Positions 1-10,623 of a stretch of 64,000 bases of DNA are shown here, piece by piece. Source of the DNA: Betaproteobacteria bacterium (GTDB taxonomy: Bacteria; Pseudomonadota; Gammaproteobacteria; Burkholderiales; Usitatibacteraceae); the NCBI GenBank assembly GCA_016791265.1, contig JAEUMY010000009.1, positions 57,925 to 121,924 of the forward strand, given 5' to 3'. The position numbers and the translations under genes were made by a program. Under the pieces are notes generated by a model. It ran no database searches, was not told the DNA's origin, and worked only from the letters and a program-made list of their open reading frames with translations. Each line of letters starts with the position of its first letter. The stretch's first letter is position 1.

Positions 1-44
1 TGTCCGAGGCGAGAAACCGGCGCGTCGAAATCAACGTCCGCTGA
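1..44 (+). CDS. C-terminal end of an OmpA/MotB-family protein (partial)
   Basis: Only the last 13 codons are in the window (frame starting at base 3, TGA at 42-44). They read SEARNRRVEINVR. The RRVEI ending is typical of the peptidoglycan-binding OmpA C-terminal domain of outer-membrane or flagellar-motor-like proteins. The gene is convergent with the phosphatase gene that follows. The family call rests on this short tail alone. Confidence 0.5.
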   Translation, partial: SEARNRRVEINVR

Positions 45-65
45 CGCGCGCTTTCGCTTTCGACG

Positions 66-2144
66 TCAAGCCGACGGGCCGTTCCACCGCACCACCAGCA
101 GAGTGAGGTCGTCAGCCGGTACCGCGCCTTTGGCGAACGCGGCGACATCAGTCTGCAGGCGCTTCACCACTTCTCCGGGCCATGCGGCCAGTGCCGGCTT
201 TTCCAATGTCTCGCGAATCCGCTCGATGCCGAACATCTTGCCATCCGCACTCGTCGCGTCGGTGACGCCGTCGGTGAGGATGCAGAGCCATTCACCGGCC
301 TGCATTGGGCGCTCACCTTGCGAATATTCGAAGTTCTCCAGTGTGCCGAGAGGCGGCCCGTCCGCGCGCTCCAGGCGGATGAGCCGCCCGTCTGGCAGGC
401 CGGCGAACGGCGGCTCGTGTCCCGCATTGGTGTAGACGAGGCGGCCGCTGCGCGCGTCGAGGATGCCGGCGAAGGCGGTCACGAAGAGGGACTCCGGATT
501 CTCGCGGCCGATGTCCTCCTGCGCGCGACGCATCACCGTCGACAGGTGTTCATCAGAGGCGAGCGCCGCGCTTTTCATGTGCGACTTCACCGCCGCCATG
601 AAGAGAGCTGCCGGTAGCCCTTTGCCCGACACGTCGGCCACGACGAAGAACAAGTGATGGGGGTCCAGCATGAAGCAATCGTAGAAGTCGCCGCCAACCG
701 TTCGCGCCGGCTCCAGCAAGGCCGCGACCGTGAAGCGGCCTTCGCCAGCGAACACTTCCTGCGGATTCGGCAGGAGCCCCATCTGGATGCGTTGCGCGGC
801 GGAGAGCTCGCCGGAAATCCGGGCCGCCTGCTCGCGCAGTGCGCGCCGCTGACGCTCGCTCCGCGCCAGGCTGTCCGCCAGCACAAGGCTGCTGGCCAGC
901 AAGGTGCCCACAGCCGGCCAGGCGATGTCCAGCAGCCCGCCGGCGACGCGAAACACGAGAAGTCCCGCGACGATTTGCGCCATGCCCAGCGCCAGCGCGA
1001 CCGCGACCAACCGATTCGCGCTCAACCGATCCGCCAACCAGCGGACCGTGAGGATGCCGCCCATCAACAGCGCGATCTCGATCCAGAGAAACCAGCTGGG
1101 TCGCCGCAGATACTGGCCCGTGAACATCTGTTCAATCATCTGCGCATGAATGTCCACGCCCGGCACGAACTCTCCCAGTGGCGTGGTCTTGTAGTCGAGA
1201 AGCCCGATGCCGGTCGCGCCGATCAGCACGAGTTTGTTTTCGAACGTGTCGGGCTTCAGTGCGCCTTTGAGGACTTCCGCGGCGGACACGATGCGGTGCT
1301 TCGCATCGTGGCGGCCGAACCAGATCAGGAAGGTGCCATCGCTCGCGGCCGGCACGCGGAGTTGGCCTACCGCCACCTCGGCCATGCCGCCACCCAGATC
1401 GGTCGCCAGAATCGGCGAGCCGGTCGCGGCTTGCCACATGGCGAGACTGAGCCCCGACACCTGCGTCCCCTTGACGTCGGCCAGAATCGGTGCGGTGCGA
1501 ATGACGCCCTGATCGGTGTCGCCATTCAGCAGCGCCTGGGTGAATGCGCGCGAGGCGATGGTCTCGATGCTGGACTGGAAGCCCGCGTATCGGCGCAGGC
1601 TCGCCCCGAGTTTGTCGTCGATCAGCAGCGGCGCGATGCCGGTCAGCGTTCCCGCGCTGGGATCGGACTCGCCGACGAGCGCCATCACCACGGGCGACCG
1701 GCTGATCTGCTCGGCCAACACCGTGTCATTGGCAGGCAGCGAGCCGAGCTGCTCGACCACCGGGCGCGGCAGGTCGGGCAGACTCTTCGCCAGCGCGCCG
1801 GGCGAGAGCCGGTCCGCCTCGCTGAATGTGATGTCGAAACCGATGGCGGCGGGCCGCAGCGCCTGAATGCGCGCGACCAGCTCCGCGACCTTGGTGCGCG
1901 GCCACGGCCACTGGCCGGCGACCGCCAGCGCGTTCTCGTCGATGCCGACAATGATCGCGGGCGCTTCGCGCCGGTCGCGTGGAAACAGCCGCTGGTACTG
2001 ATCGAAATTCGCATTGCGCAGCCCCACCACCGGTCGTGGGGCCGTCCACATCAGGACGGGTAGCGCGATCGCGAGAGCGATCAGCGCGAAGCCGAAAGCG
2101 CCAATGCGAATATTCGGATGGACGCGCTCGGCGACGGACTTCAG
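66..2144 (-). CDS. CHASE2-domain membrane protein with PP2C/SpoIIE-type serine phosphatase output
   Basis: The order is an N-terminal membrane helix, a periplasmic CHASE2 sensor domain (about 280 residues), two to three membrane helices, then an RsbU/SpoIIE-type PP2C phosphatase. Phosphatase motifs seen are GGDFYD, VADVSGKGLPAALFM, NAGHEPP and LTDGVTDA. Known family role: dephosphorylating a STAS anti-anti-sigma protein, and such a gene lies two genes upstream. The first ATG is at 2051, but the frame stays open upstream and encodes the expected first membrane helix (IGAFGFALIALAIALPVL). No ATG, GTG or TTG precedes it, so I propose a CTG start at 2144 that overlaps the preceding TGA as CTGA. 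Start uncertain; domain calls solid. Confidence 0.85.
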   Translation of the reverse strand: MKSVAERVHPNIRIGAFGFALIALAIALPVLMWTAPRPVVGLRNANFDQYQRLFPRDRREAPAIIVGIDENALAVAGQWPWPRTKVAELVARIQALRPAAIGFDITFSEADRLSPGALAKSLPDLPRPVVEQLGSLPANDTVLAEQISRSPVVMALVGESDPSAGTLTGIAPLLIDDKLGASLRRYAGFQSSIETIASRAFTQALLNGDTDQGVIRTAPILADVKGTQVSGLSLAMWQAATGSPILATDLGGGMAEVAVGQLRVPAASDGTFLIWFGRHDAKHRIVSAAEVLKGALKPDTFENKLVLIGATGIGLLDYKTTPLGEFVPGVDIHAQMIEQMFTGQYLRRPSWFLWIEIALLMGGILTVRWLADRLSANRLVAVALALGMAQIVAGLLVFRVAGGLLDIAWPAVGTLLASSLVLADSLARSERQRRALREQAARISGELSAAQRIQMGLLPNPQEVFAGEGRFTVAALLEPARTVGGDFYDCFMLDPHHLFFVVADVSGKGLPAALFMAAVKSHMKSAALASDEHLSTVMRRAQEDIGRENPESLFVTAFAGILDARSGRLVYTNAGHEPPFAGLPDGRLIRLERADGPPLGTLENFEYSQGERPMQAGEWLCILTDGVTDATSADGKMFGIERIRETLEKPALAAWPGEVVKRLQTDVAAFAKGAVPADDLTLLVVRWNGPSA
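320..331. repeat. Iterated palindrome, near copy (GCGAATATTCGA)
   Basis: Eleven of 12 bases match; it lies in the phosphatase gene and is read as EYS. Confidence 0.7.
2106..2117. repeat. Iterated palindrome, near copy (GCGAATATTCGG)
   Basis: Eleven of 12 bases match; it lies upstream of the first ATG of the phosphatase gene, in the extended reading frame (NIR). Confidence 0.7.
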
Positions 2145-3097
2145 GCTTCCAGCTCCAGCCCGTCGTAGGCGGCGCTGATCTGCAACTGATGATCGCCCCG
2201 CGTGAGCTCTTCGTAGCGCCGGGTTTCGACCAAGAGGCGATTGAGCGCCGTGTCGTTGTTGGCAGGCTCATGGTGGAAGAGCACGAGGTGCTTCACCTTG
2301 GCCTGCTCGGCCAGCTCCACGCCGACGATGTTGCTGGAGTGACCCCAGTCGGCCTTCACCGAGATGGCGTCGGCGAACGTGTACATGGCGTCGAAGATGA
2401 GCATGTCCGCGTCCTTGAAGAACTTGGTCATCTCGTCGACCTGCTTGTGATCGTCCAGCTTGTACTCGGAGTCGGTCGAGTACACGACGGTCTTGCCGCC
2501 GTGCTCGAACCTGAGGCCGTAGGAATCGCCTGCGTGCAGTTGCAGATGGGTGGTGACCTTCACGCCGCCGACTTCAAACGGCTTGTCCGGTTCCACCACG
2601 ACAAATTCGATGTTGGCCGCGAGCTGCTCGAACAGCACCGGGAAGCAGGGTGCGCACTGCTGCAGGTGGAAAGCGCTTTCCACAATCTCGTGGCTGGAAT
2701 GAATGCGGATCTTGCTGCCCGGCACGTACGCCGGCCCGAAGAAGGGGAAACCCATGATGTGGTCCCAGTGAACATGGGACATGAACACATTGATGGTGGC
2801 CGGCCGACCGGCCTGCCGAGCCAGAATGTTGACCCCCAACGGACGGGCGCCCGAGCCCAGGTCGCAGATGAAGTACTCGTCGCTGCCGGTCTGCAATTCC
2901 ACGCACGGTGTATGGCCGCCGAAGGTGTGCGTGAGTGAGAAATCCAGCTCATTGGTGGCGTAGGTGTAGGCCTCCTGCAGATTGCCGAAGGTTTTCCCCG
3001 AGGCCTGCAGCAGCGCCTGGGCGATCTTGTTGCGCAATTCGGCGGAGGTCATCGCCACACCGATGGAGCCACGTGTGCCCCAGAATCTGACTCGCAT
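2141..3097 (-). CDS. Metallo-beta-lactamase-fold hydrolase
   Basis: 318 residues starting MRVRFWGTRGSIG. The HVHWDHIMGFPFF segment is the HxHxDH metal-binding motif of the MBL superfamily. Further likely ligands are the His in LHAGDS, the Asp in STDSEY and the His in LFHHEP. The N-terminal RGS block resembles PhnP/ElaC-like and cyclic-nucleotide phosphodiesterase-like members. No signal peptide, so cytoplasmic. It sits between a STAS gene (8 bp upstream) and a PP2C phosphatase gene (overlapping), so it probably belongs to the same signalling operon. Substrate unknown. Confidence 0.8.
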   Translation of the reverse strand: MRVRFWGTRGSIGVAMTSAELRNKIAQALLQASGKTFGNLQEAYTYATNELDFSLTHTFGGHTPCVELQTGSDEYFICDLGSGARPLGVNILARQAGRPATINVFMSHVHWDHIMGFPFFGPAYVPGSKIRIHSSHEIVESAFHLQQCAPCFPVLFEQLAANIEFVVVEPDKPFEVGGVKVTTHLQLHAGDSYGLRFEHGGKTVVYSTDSEYKLDDHKQVDEMTKFFKDADMLIFDAMYTFADAISVKADWGHSSNIVGVELAEQAKVKHLVLFHHEPANNDTALNRLLVETRRYEELTRGDHQLQISAAYDGLELEA

Positions 3098-3105
3098 GCC
3101 TGCTC

Positions 3106-3483
3106 CTAGGAACGAGGGGTGCTGCTGCTCGCGCTATCTGCCGCCAGCGCCGTGAGGGCGGCTTCTACGTCCGCATAAACCTTCAACACCAGGTCAAAGC
3201 GGCTGATCTGGAAAATCTCCGCGACCATGGGTTGCAATGCCGCCACCACGATGCGGCTGTCCTGACCGCGCGCCTGACGGGCCGCGAGCATGAAGCAGCG
3301 CAACCCGGCGCTGGATACATACTCTAGCCCGGAAAGGTCCAGCACAATGTGATGCGGTTCACTGGTGGCCGATTGCAGGAACGGCGCCAGTTCCGCGCGA
3401 AAGGCCTCGCAGTTGTCCTGATCCAGCCGGCCATTCACGGAGAGCATGCGGGTGGTGCCATGCAGTTTGGGCGTGATGAGCAT
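3106..3483 (-). CDS. STAS-domain anti-anti-sigma factor-like protein
   Basis: 125 residues. LDLSGLEYVSSAGLRCFMLA is the STAS signature, with the conserved phosphorylatable Ser next to AGLR. Known role of the family: binding an anti-sigma kinase when unphosphorylated, in a partner-switching pathway. It is the first gene of a three-gene minus-strand set ending with a PP2C phosphatase that could dephosphorylate it. No HPK-type anti-sigma kinase lies in the window, so the partner is elsewhere. Confidence 0.85.
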   Translation of the reverse strand: MLITPKLHGTTRMLSVNGRLDQDNCEAFRAELAPFLQSATSEPHHIVLDLSGLEYVSSAGLRCFMLAARQARGQDSRIVVAALQPMVAEIFQISRFDLVLKVYADVEAALTALAADSASSSTPRS

Positions 3484-3591
3484 GAATTTCTTGTTCTGGC
3501 TCTCGAAAGAAGTCCCCTATTGTGGTGAAAGCCGGTCAATCCATCAACCGCAGATTGATGGCCTGAATGCCCGGAGACGCGGCAACCCATG

Positions 3592-3618
3592 AAAAAAGGC
3601 CCCGCGAACGGGGCCTTT
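3592..3618 (-). terminator. Rho-independent terminator of groESL
   Basis: Read on the minus strand: GGCCCCG, loop TTCG, CGGGGCC, then six T. It lies about 35 bp beyond the groEL stop codon. Confidence 0.9.
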
Positions 3619-3651
3619 CCGGTACTGCGGGGACTGCCGGTGAAGCCTGAC

Positions 3652-5334
<1,683 letters not shown>

Positions 5335-5625
5335 TTACTTGCCGACCACGGCCATGATGTCGTCCTCGCGCATCACGAGGAGCTCTTCACCGTCGACCTT
5401 CACGGTCGTGCCGGAGTACTTGCCGAACAGAATCTTGTCGCCGACCTTGACGTCGACGGGGCTGACTTTGCCTTCTTCATTCTTCTTGCCCGGGCCCACG
5501 GCCAGGACTTCGCCCTGGTCAGGCTTCTCGGCGGCGGTGTCGGGGATGACGATGCCGGATGCGGTCTTACGCTCTTCTTCCAGACGCTTGACGATCACGC
5601 GATCGTGCAGGGGACGCAGTTTCAT
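5335..5625 (-). CDS. groES: Co-chaperonin GroES (10 kDa)
   Basis: 96 residues starting [14 protein letters not shown], with the mobile-loop region [16 protein letters not shown] and the C-terminal block DDIMAVVG. It caps the GroEL ring. It is the first gene of the groESL operon, preceded by AGGAGT close to the ATG and by CIRCE about 100 bp upstream. Confidence 0.99.
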   Translation of the reverse strand: MKLRPLHDRVIVKRLEEERKTASGIVIPDTAAEKPDQGEVLAVGPGKKNEEGKVSPVDVKVGDKILFGKYSGTTVKVDGEELLVMREDDIMAVVGK

Positions 5626-5725
5626 TGCTCACTCCTTTATTGCGGTGTTGACGAAATTGGGCCGGCAGGCACTTGCCCGTAGGGGGGGCTGGCCGGCGGG
5701 GAATCCGGTGCTGTGGACCGAAAAA

Positions 5726-5752
5726 TTAGCACTCAGTTCCAGCGAGTGCTAA
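5726..5752. promoter_or_regulatory. CIRCE operator (HrcA-binding site) of groESL
   Basis: Perfect TTAGCACTC - 9 bp - GAGTGCTAA inverted repeat, the exact consensus bound by the heat-shock repressor HrcA, about 100 bp upstream of the groES start. hrcA itself is not in the window. Confidence 0.97.
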
Positions 5753-6144
5753 TAGTAGCGACGGATGAAGCCAAATTCAAGCCGCCGACAGCGCGAAGAG
5801 CGGGCAATGGCTTGGAAAGTAAGCAAATGCTTCGGTAATATGCGCTGCAAAAAAGGCGCTAGTGGGGGCGCTCGCTTGCATGAACAATTCGTCTTCGTAC
5901 TGAATCCGCAGGTTGCGCCCGTCGATACGGAAGACACTAGCGGCCCCCCAACTCTTCTGAAGCCTGGATAGCGTCTTTGGCGCAAGCATGAGTTTGAACG
6001 CCAACGCGCCCTGGCTAATGGTGGGCGCCCAGCAGGCATGGCTGCACGATTCCCTTCGCGGCGAGATCTTCTGCGTCGTACCCTTCAGGCATGACGGGTG
6101 CAGCCGTGGAATGATGGCCTCAGGTGTCTCCGACCGCCCCGCGC
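5753..6144. other. Intergenic region with no convincing gene
   Basis: 392 bp between CIRCE and the nrdG stop, visibly lower in GC than its surroundings. One 75-codon minus-strand frame (5777-6004) has no recognisable motif. The low GC may mark gene remnants, but nothing further can be supported. Confidence 0.5.
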
Positions 6145-6867
6145 TCAGCGCAATTCGAAATCGCTGAAGAGGCCGCGCATCTGCTCAAGCAATGCGGCGG
6201 GCGGGCTGACCGCATTGAGCCAGTGCGGCTTGCCGTCCCGTCGGGGCGAATATTCGCGCAGCCGCTGCAGCACGAATTTCGTCACACCTTGGGCCTTGAG
6301 CGCTCGCACCAGATCACACAACTCTTCCGCGGAAAACAGGGCAGGCGACCAGGTCGTCCTGACTTCCAGATCCACGCCGCTGGCGACCGCGATGGCTAGC
6401 GACTCGGCGACGCGACGATCGCAATTGGCGCCAGTGATGGCGCGCAAGTGTCCGGTCGGCGCCTTGATGTCCAGGCCCAGCCATGACACGCGGGGAAGCA
6501 CGGCTCGCAAGGCGCGCGGATGCGTGCCTGCGCTGTGCAGTCCCACCTCGAATCCGAACGTCCCCACCGTTTCCATTGCAGCAGCCAGTCCCGGCTGCAG
6601 GCACGGTTCGCCGCCGGAGAACACCACGCCGTCGATCAGTCCCCTGCGCGCGTGCAGGGCGCGCAGCACCTGCACGTTGTCCAGCACCGAACCATCGCGC
6701 GCGATCAGGTGGGGATTGTGGCAATAGCCGCAGCGCAGCGCACACCCTTGCGTGAAGAGTGTGGCCGCGATCCGGCCCGGCCAGTCGCAGAGGCTGAAAG
6801 GCTGGAATCCGCCGATTCGAAAGTCGGCGGGAAACGCCGAATCAGGCGTGGGTGGAATGCGCTGCAC
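6145..6867 (-). CDS. nrdG: Anaerobic ribonucleotide reductase activating protein (radical SAM)
   Basis: 240 residues from a GTG at 6867. CALRCGYC gives the CX3CX2C motif holding the 4Fe-4S cluster that cleaves S-adenosylmethionine, and FSGGEPCLQPG is a second radical-SAM block. It installs the glycyl radical on NrdD. The frame extends 57 codons further upstream, but that part is antisense-like and runs through the preceding gene, so I placed the start near that gene's end (26-bp overlap). It is last in the nrdD-glycyl-subunit-nrdG operon. A palindrome copy near the C-terminus encodes EYS. Confidence 0.9.
   Translation of the reverse strand: MQRIPPTPDSAFPADFRIGGFQPFSLCDWPGRIAATLFTQGCALRCGYCHNPHLIARDGSVLDNVQVLRALHARRGLIDGVVFSGGEPCLQPGLAAAMETVGTFGFEVGLHSAGTHPRALRAVLPRVSWLGLDIKAPTGHLRAITGANCDRRVAESLAIAVASGVDLEVRTTWSPALFSAEELCDLVRALKAQGVTKFVLQRLREYSPRRDGKPHWLNAVSPPAALLEQMRGLFSDFELR
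6246..6257. repeat. Iterated palindrome GCGAATATTCGC
   Basis: Exact copy in nrdG, read as EYS. Confidence 0.85.
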
Positions 6868-7057
6868 GCTGCTCGGTGAAGAACTTGCGCTCCGAGAACT
6901 CCGCCTGCTTGCCCGGATTGAAGGACGCCACCGGCCGGTGATAGCCCATGACGCGCGTCCACACCTCGCACGGCTGGCGTTCCTCATCAGAGAGCGTGCA
7001 CTGCGGGTTCGCGGCCTCAATGACGGCGTTGAGTTCAATCGTGTTGTGCTGGGTCAT
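6842..7057 (-). CDS. Separate glycyl-radical domain of anaerobic ribonucleotide reductase
   Basis: 71 residues. CEVWTRVMGYHRPVASFNPG followed by KQAEFSERKFF matches the extreme C-terminus of class III NrdD proteins, where the Gly of RVMGY carries the radical. The upstream nrdD frame ends after its zinc ribbon and lacks this segment; its TGA overlaps this ATG (ATGA), suggesting translational coupling. The reductase is therefore encoded as two polypeptides that should act together. Assignment is from the motif and the position. Confidence 0.8.
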   Translation of the reverse strand: MTQHNTIELNAVIEAANPQCTLSDEERQPCEVWTRVMGYHRPVASFNPGKQAEFSERKFFTEQRAAHSTHA

Positions 7058-9123
7058 GCGGTTTCCTCCATGGGCTGGGACGGGTTGCTCTGTTTGGCTT
7101 GCGCTGCCTTCGCGGCCAGACGATCCGCATCGCAGTGCGGACAGAACTTGTGTTCGCCTGCCAGATAACCATGCGTGGGACAGATCGAAAACGTCGGCGT
7201 GAGCGTGATGTACGGCACACGGAAGCGGGACAGCGCGCGCCGGACCAGATTGCGCGCGGCGGAGACCGACGTGAGCGGTTCGGCGAGGTAGAGGTGCAGC
7301 ACCGTGCCGCCCGTGTACTTCATCTGCAAGGGCTCCTGGCGGGACAGTGCTTCGAATGGGTCGTCCGTGAATCCCACGGGCAACTGTGACGAATTGGTGT
7401 AATACGGACGTTCGGCTGTGCCGGCCTGCAGGATGTCCGGGAAGCGCTTTCTGTCCTCGCGGGCGAAGCGATGGGTGGCACCTTCCGCCGGGCTCGCCTC
7501 CAGGTTGTAGAGGTGGCCGGTGGACGCCTGGTAGGCGACGATGCGGGCACGCACGTGATCCAGGTAGCGCAGCGCGAAGTCTTCACCCCAGGGCGTGGTG
7601 ATGTTCTCGGCATCGCCGGTGAAGTTGCGGATCATCTCGTTGATGCCATTCACGCCCAGGGTCGAGAAGTGGTTGCGCAGCGTGCCCAGATAGCGACGTG
7701 TGTAGGGAAACAGTCCTGCGGCCATCCAGCGCTCGATTTCCTTGCGCTTCACTTCGAGGCTGGCGACCGCCATGTCCAGCAACCGGTCGGTGCGTGCCAG
7801 AAGGTCGGTCTCGTCGCCCCGCGCGAGATAGCCCAGCCGCGCGCAGTTGAGGGTGACCACTCCGACCGATCCGGTCTGCTCTGCCGAGCCGAATAGACCG
7901 TTGCCGCGCTTCAGCAGCTCACGCAGATCGAGCTGCAGCCGGCAACACATCGATCGCACCATGTTCGGCTTCAACTCGGAATTGATGAAATTCTGGAAGT
8001 AGGGGAGCCCATACTTGGCCGTCATGGCGAAAAGACGATCCGCGTTCTCGCTCTCCCACGGAAAGTCCTCGGTCATGTTGTAGGTCGGGATGGGGAAGGT
8101 GAACACCCGGCCACGTGCGTCGCCCGCCGTCATCACGTCCATGTAGGCGCGATTGATGAGATCCATCTCCGCCTGCAGATCGCCATAGCGGAAGGGCATC
8201 TCCTCGCCCGCGATCACGGGGATGTCTTCACGCAGATCTTCCGGGCACACCCAGTCGAACGTGAGGTTGGTGAATGGCGTCTGCGTGCCCCACCGCGAAG
8301 GCACATTGAGGTTGTAGATCAGTTCCTGGATGCACTGGCGCACTTCGGCATAGCCGAGGTTGTCCTTGCGGACGAACGGCGCGAGATAGGTGTCGAACGA
8401 GCTGAACGCCTGGGCGCCGGCCCATTCGTTCTGCAGCGTGCCGAGGAAATTCACCATCTGCCCCACGGCCGAGGACAGATGTTTCGGCGGCCCCGACTCC
8501 ACCTTGCCTGGCACACCGTTGAAGCCGAAGGCGAGAAACGTGCGCAGCGACCACCCGGCGCAGTAACCGGCCAGCATGTCCAGATCATGGATGTGCAGAT
8601 CGCCTTCACGATGGGCCGCACCCACCTCCGGCGCATACACCTCGTCCAGCCAATAGTTGGCAACCACCTTGCCCGACACGTTCAGGATCAACCCGCCCAG
8701 CGAATAGCCCTGATTGGCATTGGCCCGCACCCGCCAATCCTTCTGTTCCAGGTACTCGCTGACACTGGCGGTGGCATCGACCAGCGTGCTGCGCGCGTTG
8801 CGCAACCGGCGATGCTGTTCGCGGTAGACGATGTAGGCGCGCAACGTCGTGAAGTGGCCCGCGTCGAAGAGCACCCGCTCGACCAGATCCTGCACGGCCT
8901 CGACCGAAGGCGGCGCATTGCTCGCTGTGGTGTCGAGACGGCCGAGCACCGCCGTACACAGCGCGGCCGCATGGTCGGCGTCGAACTCGCCGGTGGCGAC
9001 GCCCGCCGCAGCGATGGCGTGCGTGATTTTCTGCGGTTTAAAAGGCTCGCAGCGTTGATCGCGCTTGGTGATGTTTGCCCACCGACTGGTGATGGAGGCG
9101 GAAGCAGATGACTCTGTGGACAT
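7054..9123 (-). CDS. nrdD: Anaerobic ribonucleoside-triphosphate reductase, large part
   Basis: 689 residues. An ATP-cone lies near residues 15-110, followed by the class III reductase barrel and a C-terminal zinc ribbon (CPTH ... CPHC). It makes deoxyribonucleotides without oxygen, using formate as reductant. The usual glycyl-radical tail is missing and is encoded by the overlapping next gene. Divergent from nnrS; the 208-bp region between them holds an FNR-like site. Confidence 0.93.
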   Translation of the reverse strand: MSTESSASASITSRWANITKRDQRCEPFKPQKITHAIAAAGVATGEFDADHAAALCTAVLGRLDTTASNAPPSVEAVQDLVERVLFDAGHFTTLRAYIVYREQHRRLRNARSTLVDATASVSEYLEQKDWRVRANANQGYSLGGLILNVSGKVVANYWLDEVYAPEVGAAHREGDLHIHDLDMLAGYCAGWSLRTFLAFGFNGVPGKVESGPPKHLSSAVGQMVNFLGTLQNEWAGAQAFSSFDTYLAPFVRKDNLGYAEVRQCIQELIYNLNVPSRWGTQTPFTNLTFDWVCPEDLREDIPVIAGEEMPFRYGDLQAEMDLINRAYMDVMTAGDARGRVFTFPIPTYNMTEDFPWESENADRLFAMTAKYGLPYFQNFINSELKPNMVRSMCCRLQLDLRELLKRGNGLFGSAEQTGSVGVVTLNCARLGYLARGDETDLLARTDRLLDMAVASLEVKRKEIERWMAAGLFPYTRRYLGTLRNHFSTLGVNGINEMIRNFTGDAENITTPWGEDFALRYLDHVRARIVAYQASTGHLYNLEASPAEGATHRFAREDRKRFPDILQAGTAERPYYTNSSQLPVGFTDDPFEALSRQEPLQMKYTGGTVLHLYLAEPLTSVSAARNLVRRALSRFRVPYITLTPTFSICPTHGYLAGEHKFCPHCDADRLAAKAAQAKQSNPSQPMEETA

Positions 9124-9234
9124 GGTGATTGGGAACCTGTGGTTGATCGGTCATGACGCAATGTATGGTGGTCGGGATGCTAGGCTGCCCCAATATGTAG
9201 AGACAAGCCACGCGGGCGGTTATTTCACTTTTCC

Positions 9235-9248
9235 TTGCCTTGCATCAA
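9235..9248 (+). promoter_or_regulatory. FNR/DNR-type site upstream of nnrS
   Basis: TTGCC-TTGC-ATCAA matches the FNR/DNR consensus TTGAT-N4-ATCAA at 8 of 10 positions, about 84 bp before the nnrS ATG. That fits activation under low oxygen or nitric oxide. A weaker half-match (TTGATCGGTCATGA, 9143-9156) lies nearer nrdD. Confidence 0.5.
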
Positions 9249-9331
9249 GTTCGGACCTTTGCTTCTGCGTTTTCATTACGCCTTGTCAGTTCTCCCGGCT
9301 GCGCTCGCTTGTTGGGCGACCCGGTCCCCAC

Positions 9332-10600
9332 ATGAAGCAGATTCCAATTCTCGACTCATCCATGGCGCAGCCCCGGTTGCGGGCGCGCCTCCAACCGCAG
9401 TGGCTGCTGGCTGCGCCGCATCGCCTGTTCTTCTTCATGGGCACCAGCCTGCTCGTGTTCGCGATGGCGCTCTGGGCGCTGGATGTGCTGTCACGCTATC
9501 TGCCGCTGTTGCCGGGCACCTGGATGCTGCCGATCGCGCAGAGCGCACCAAGTCTGCCGCCGGGCTGGATCCATGCCATCAGCCTGCTCGCGGGTGCGCT
9601 GGCGGCCTATGTGTTCGGCTTCGTCTTCACGGCGCTCCCGCGCTGGCAAAGCCGTCCGCCGGTGCCGGCACGCGCGGTCCTGCCAGGCGCGCTGCTGCAC
9701 TACACCGGCGCGATTCTGTTCATCGCGGGTCTTGCGAAGTGGGGCCTGCCGTTGATGCTGGCCGGATGGATCGTGCTGGCCCGCTTCGCGATTCGACACA
9801 TCCTCGCCGGCCCGCATCCGGACAAGCGCCATGCTTCGCTGGTGCTGGGTTTCATCCTGATGGGCGTTGCGGGTCTTGGCGCGGGCCTGATCGGCGTGTG
9901 GTCGGAGTCCGCGTACGGATTGCGCGTGGCGCTGTGGGCGATTCTCTGGGGCATGCTGTTCCCGGTGCATCTGGTGGTTTCGCATCGCATGCTGCCCTTC
10001 TTCACCGCCAATGCGGTGGCGGATGCGTCGCCCTGGCGGCCCTACATCCCGCTGTACGCCATTCTCATTGGCGCCATGATCCTGGGCGCGGCGGTCGAGT
10101 TGCGCTGGCACGCCGTCGGGCTGGTGGCAGCGCTGACCTGCGCGGGCATCACGGCGCTGTTCGCCGCGCGTTGGTACGCCAGAGGTGTGCTGTCCAATCG
10201 GCTGCTGCTCATGCTCCATGTCGGCCATGCCTGGCTGCCCATCGCATTCCTCCTCGCGGCCGTGCAACAAGGCTTCGCCCTGCAGGGCATTCACGTGCTG
10301 GGGCTGGCGCCGCTGCATGCGCTCACCATGGGGTTCCTGCTGTCGACCGTGGTTGCGATGGTCTCGCGCGTATCGCTCGGCCATTCCGGGCGACATGTGT
10401 CGGCCGACCGGCGGACCTGGTGGATTTTCTGCATCGTGCAAGCGGGTGTGGTGCTACGCATCGCAACGGAACTGCGGGTGGGCTGGTTCGCCGTCGGGAT
10501 CATCCTCACTGCTCTGCTCGTACTGGCAACGCTCGTGGCCTGGGCGCTCCGCTACCTGCCGATCTATCTGCAACCTCGCGAGGACGGCCTGCCCGGCTGA
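9332..10600 (+). CDS. nnrS: NnrS family heme-copper membrane protein
   Basis: 422 residues, about 12 membrane helices. It begins with the APHR(L)FFF block, and conserved histidines lie in HLVVSHRMLPFFT and in PLHALTMGFLLST, as in NnrS. NnrS proteins are heme- and copper-binding inner-membrane proteins protecting against nitric oxide. I chose the ATG at 9332 because the upstream extension is unlike NnrS and crosses the promoter. It heads a set with a Cys-rich protein, a nitronate monooxygenase and a hemerythrin. Confidence 0.9.
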   Translation: MKQIPILDSSMAQPRLRARLQPQWLLAAPHRLFFFMGTSLLVFAMALWALDVLSRYLPLLPGTWMLPIAQSAPSLPPGWIHAISLLAGALAAYVFGFVFTALPRWQSRPPVPARAVLPGALLHYTGAILFIAGLAKWGLPLMLAGWIVLARFAIRHILAGPHPDKRHASLVLGFILMGVAGLGAGLIGVWSESAYGLRVALWAILWGMLFPVHLVVSHRMLPFFTANAVADASPWRPYIPLYAILIGAMILGAAVELRWHAVGLVAALTCAGITALFAARWYARGVLSNRLLLMLHVGHAWLPIAFLLAAVQQGFALQGIHVLGLAPLHALTMGFLLSTVVAMVSRVSLGHSGRHVSADRRTWWIFCIVQAGVVLRIATELRVGWFAVGIILTALLVLATLVAWALRYLPIYLQPREDGLPG

Positions 10601-10623
10601 TCGGGCGGACCTTCCGGCCCCTC

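Noticed and set aside
654..2063. 469-codon plus-strand frame
   Set aside because: Antisense to the CHASE2/PP2C gene; Arg/Gln/His-rich composition typical of shadow frames.
2141..3097. The MBL hydrolase as PhnP of the C-P lyase pathway
   Set aside because: It is 48 kb from the phn genes and linked to STAS/PP2C genes; the fold alone does not support PhnP.
5777..6004. Possible 75-residue gene downstream of nrdG
   Set aside because: No clear ribosome site or motif and no coupling to nrdG; treated as intergenic, though a remnant cannot be excluded.
9143..9156. Second FNR-like site (TTGATCGGTCATGA) near nrdD
   Set aside because: Only one half-site fits the consensus; too weak to annotate separately.
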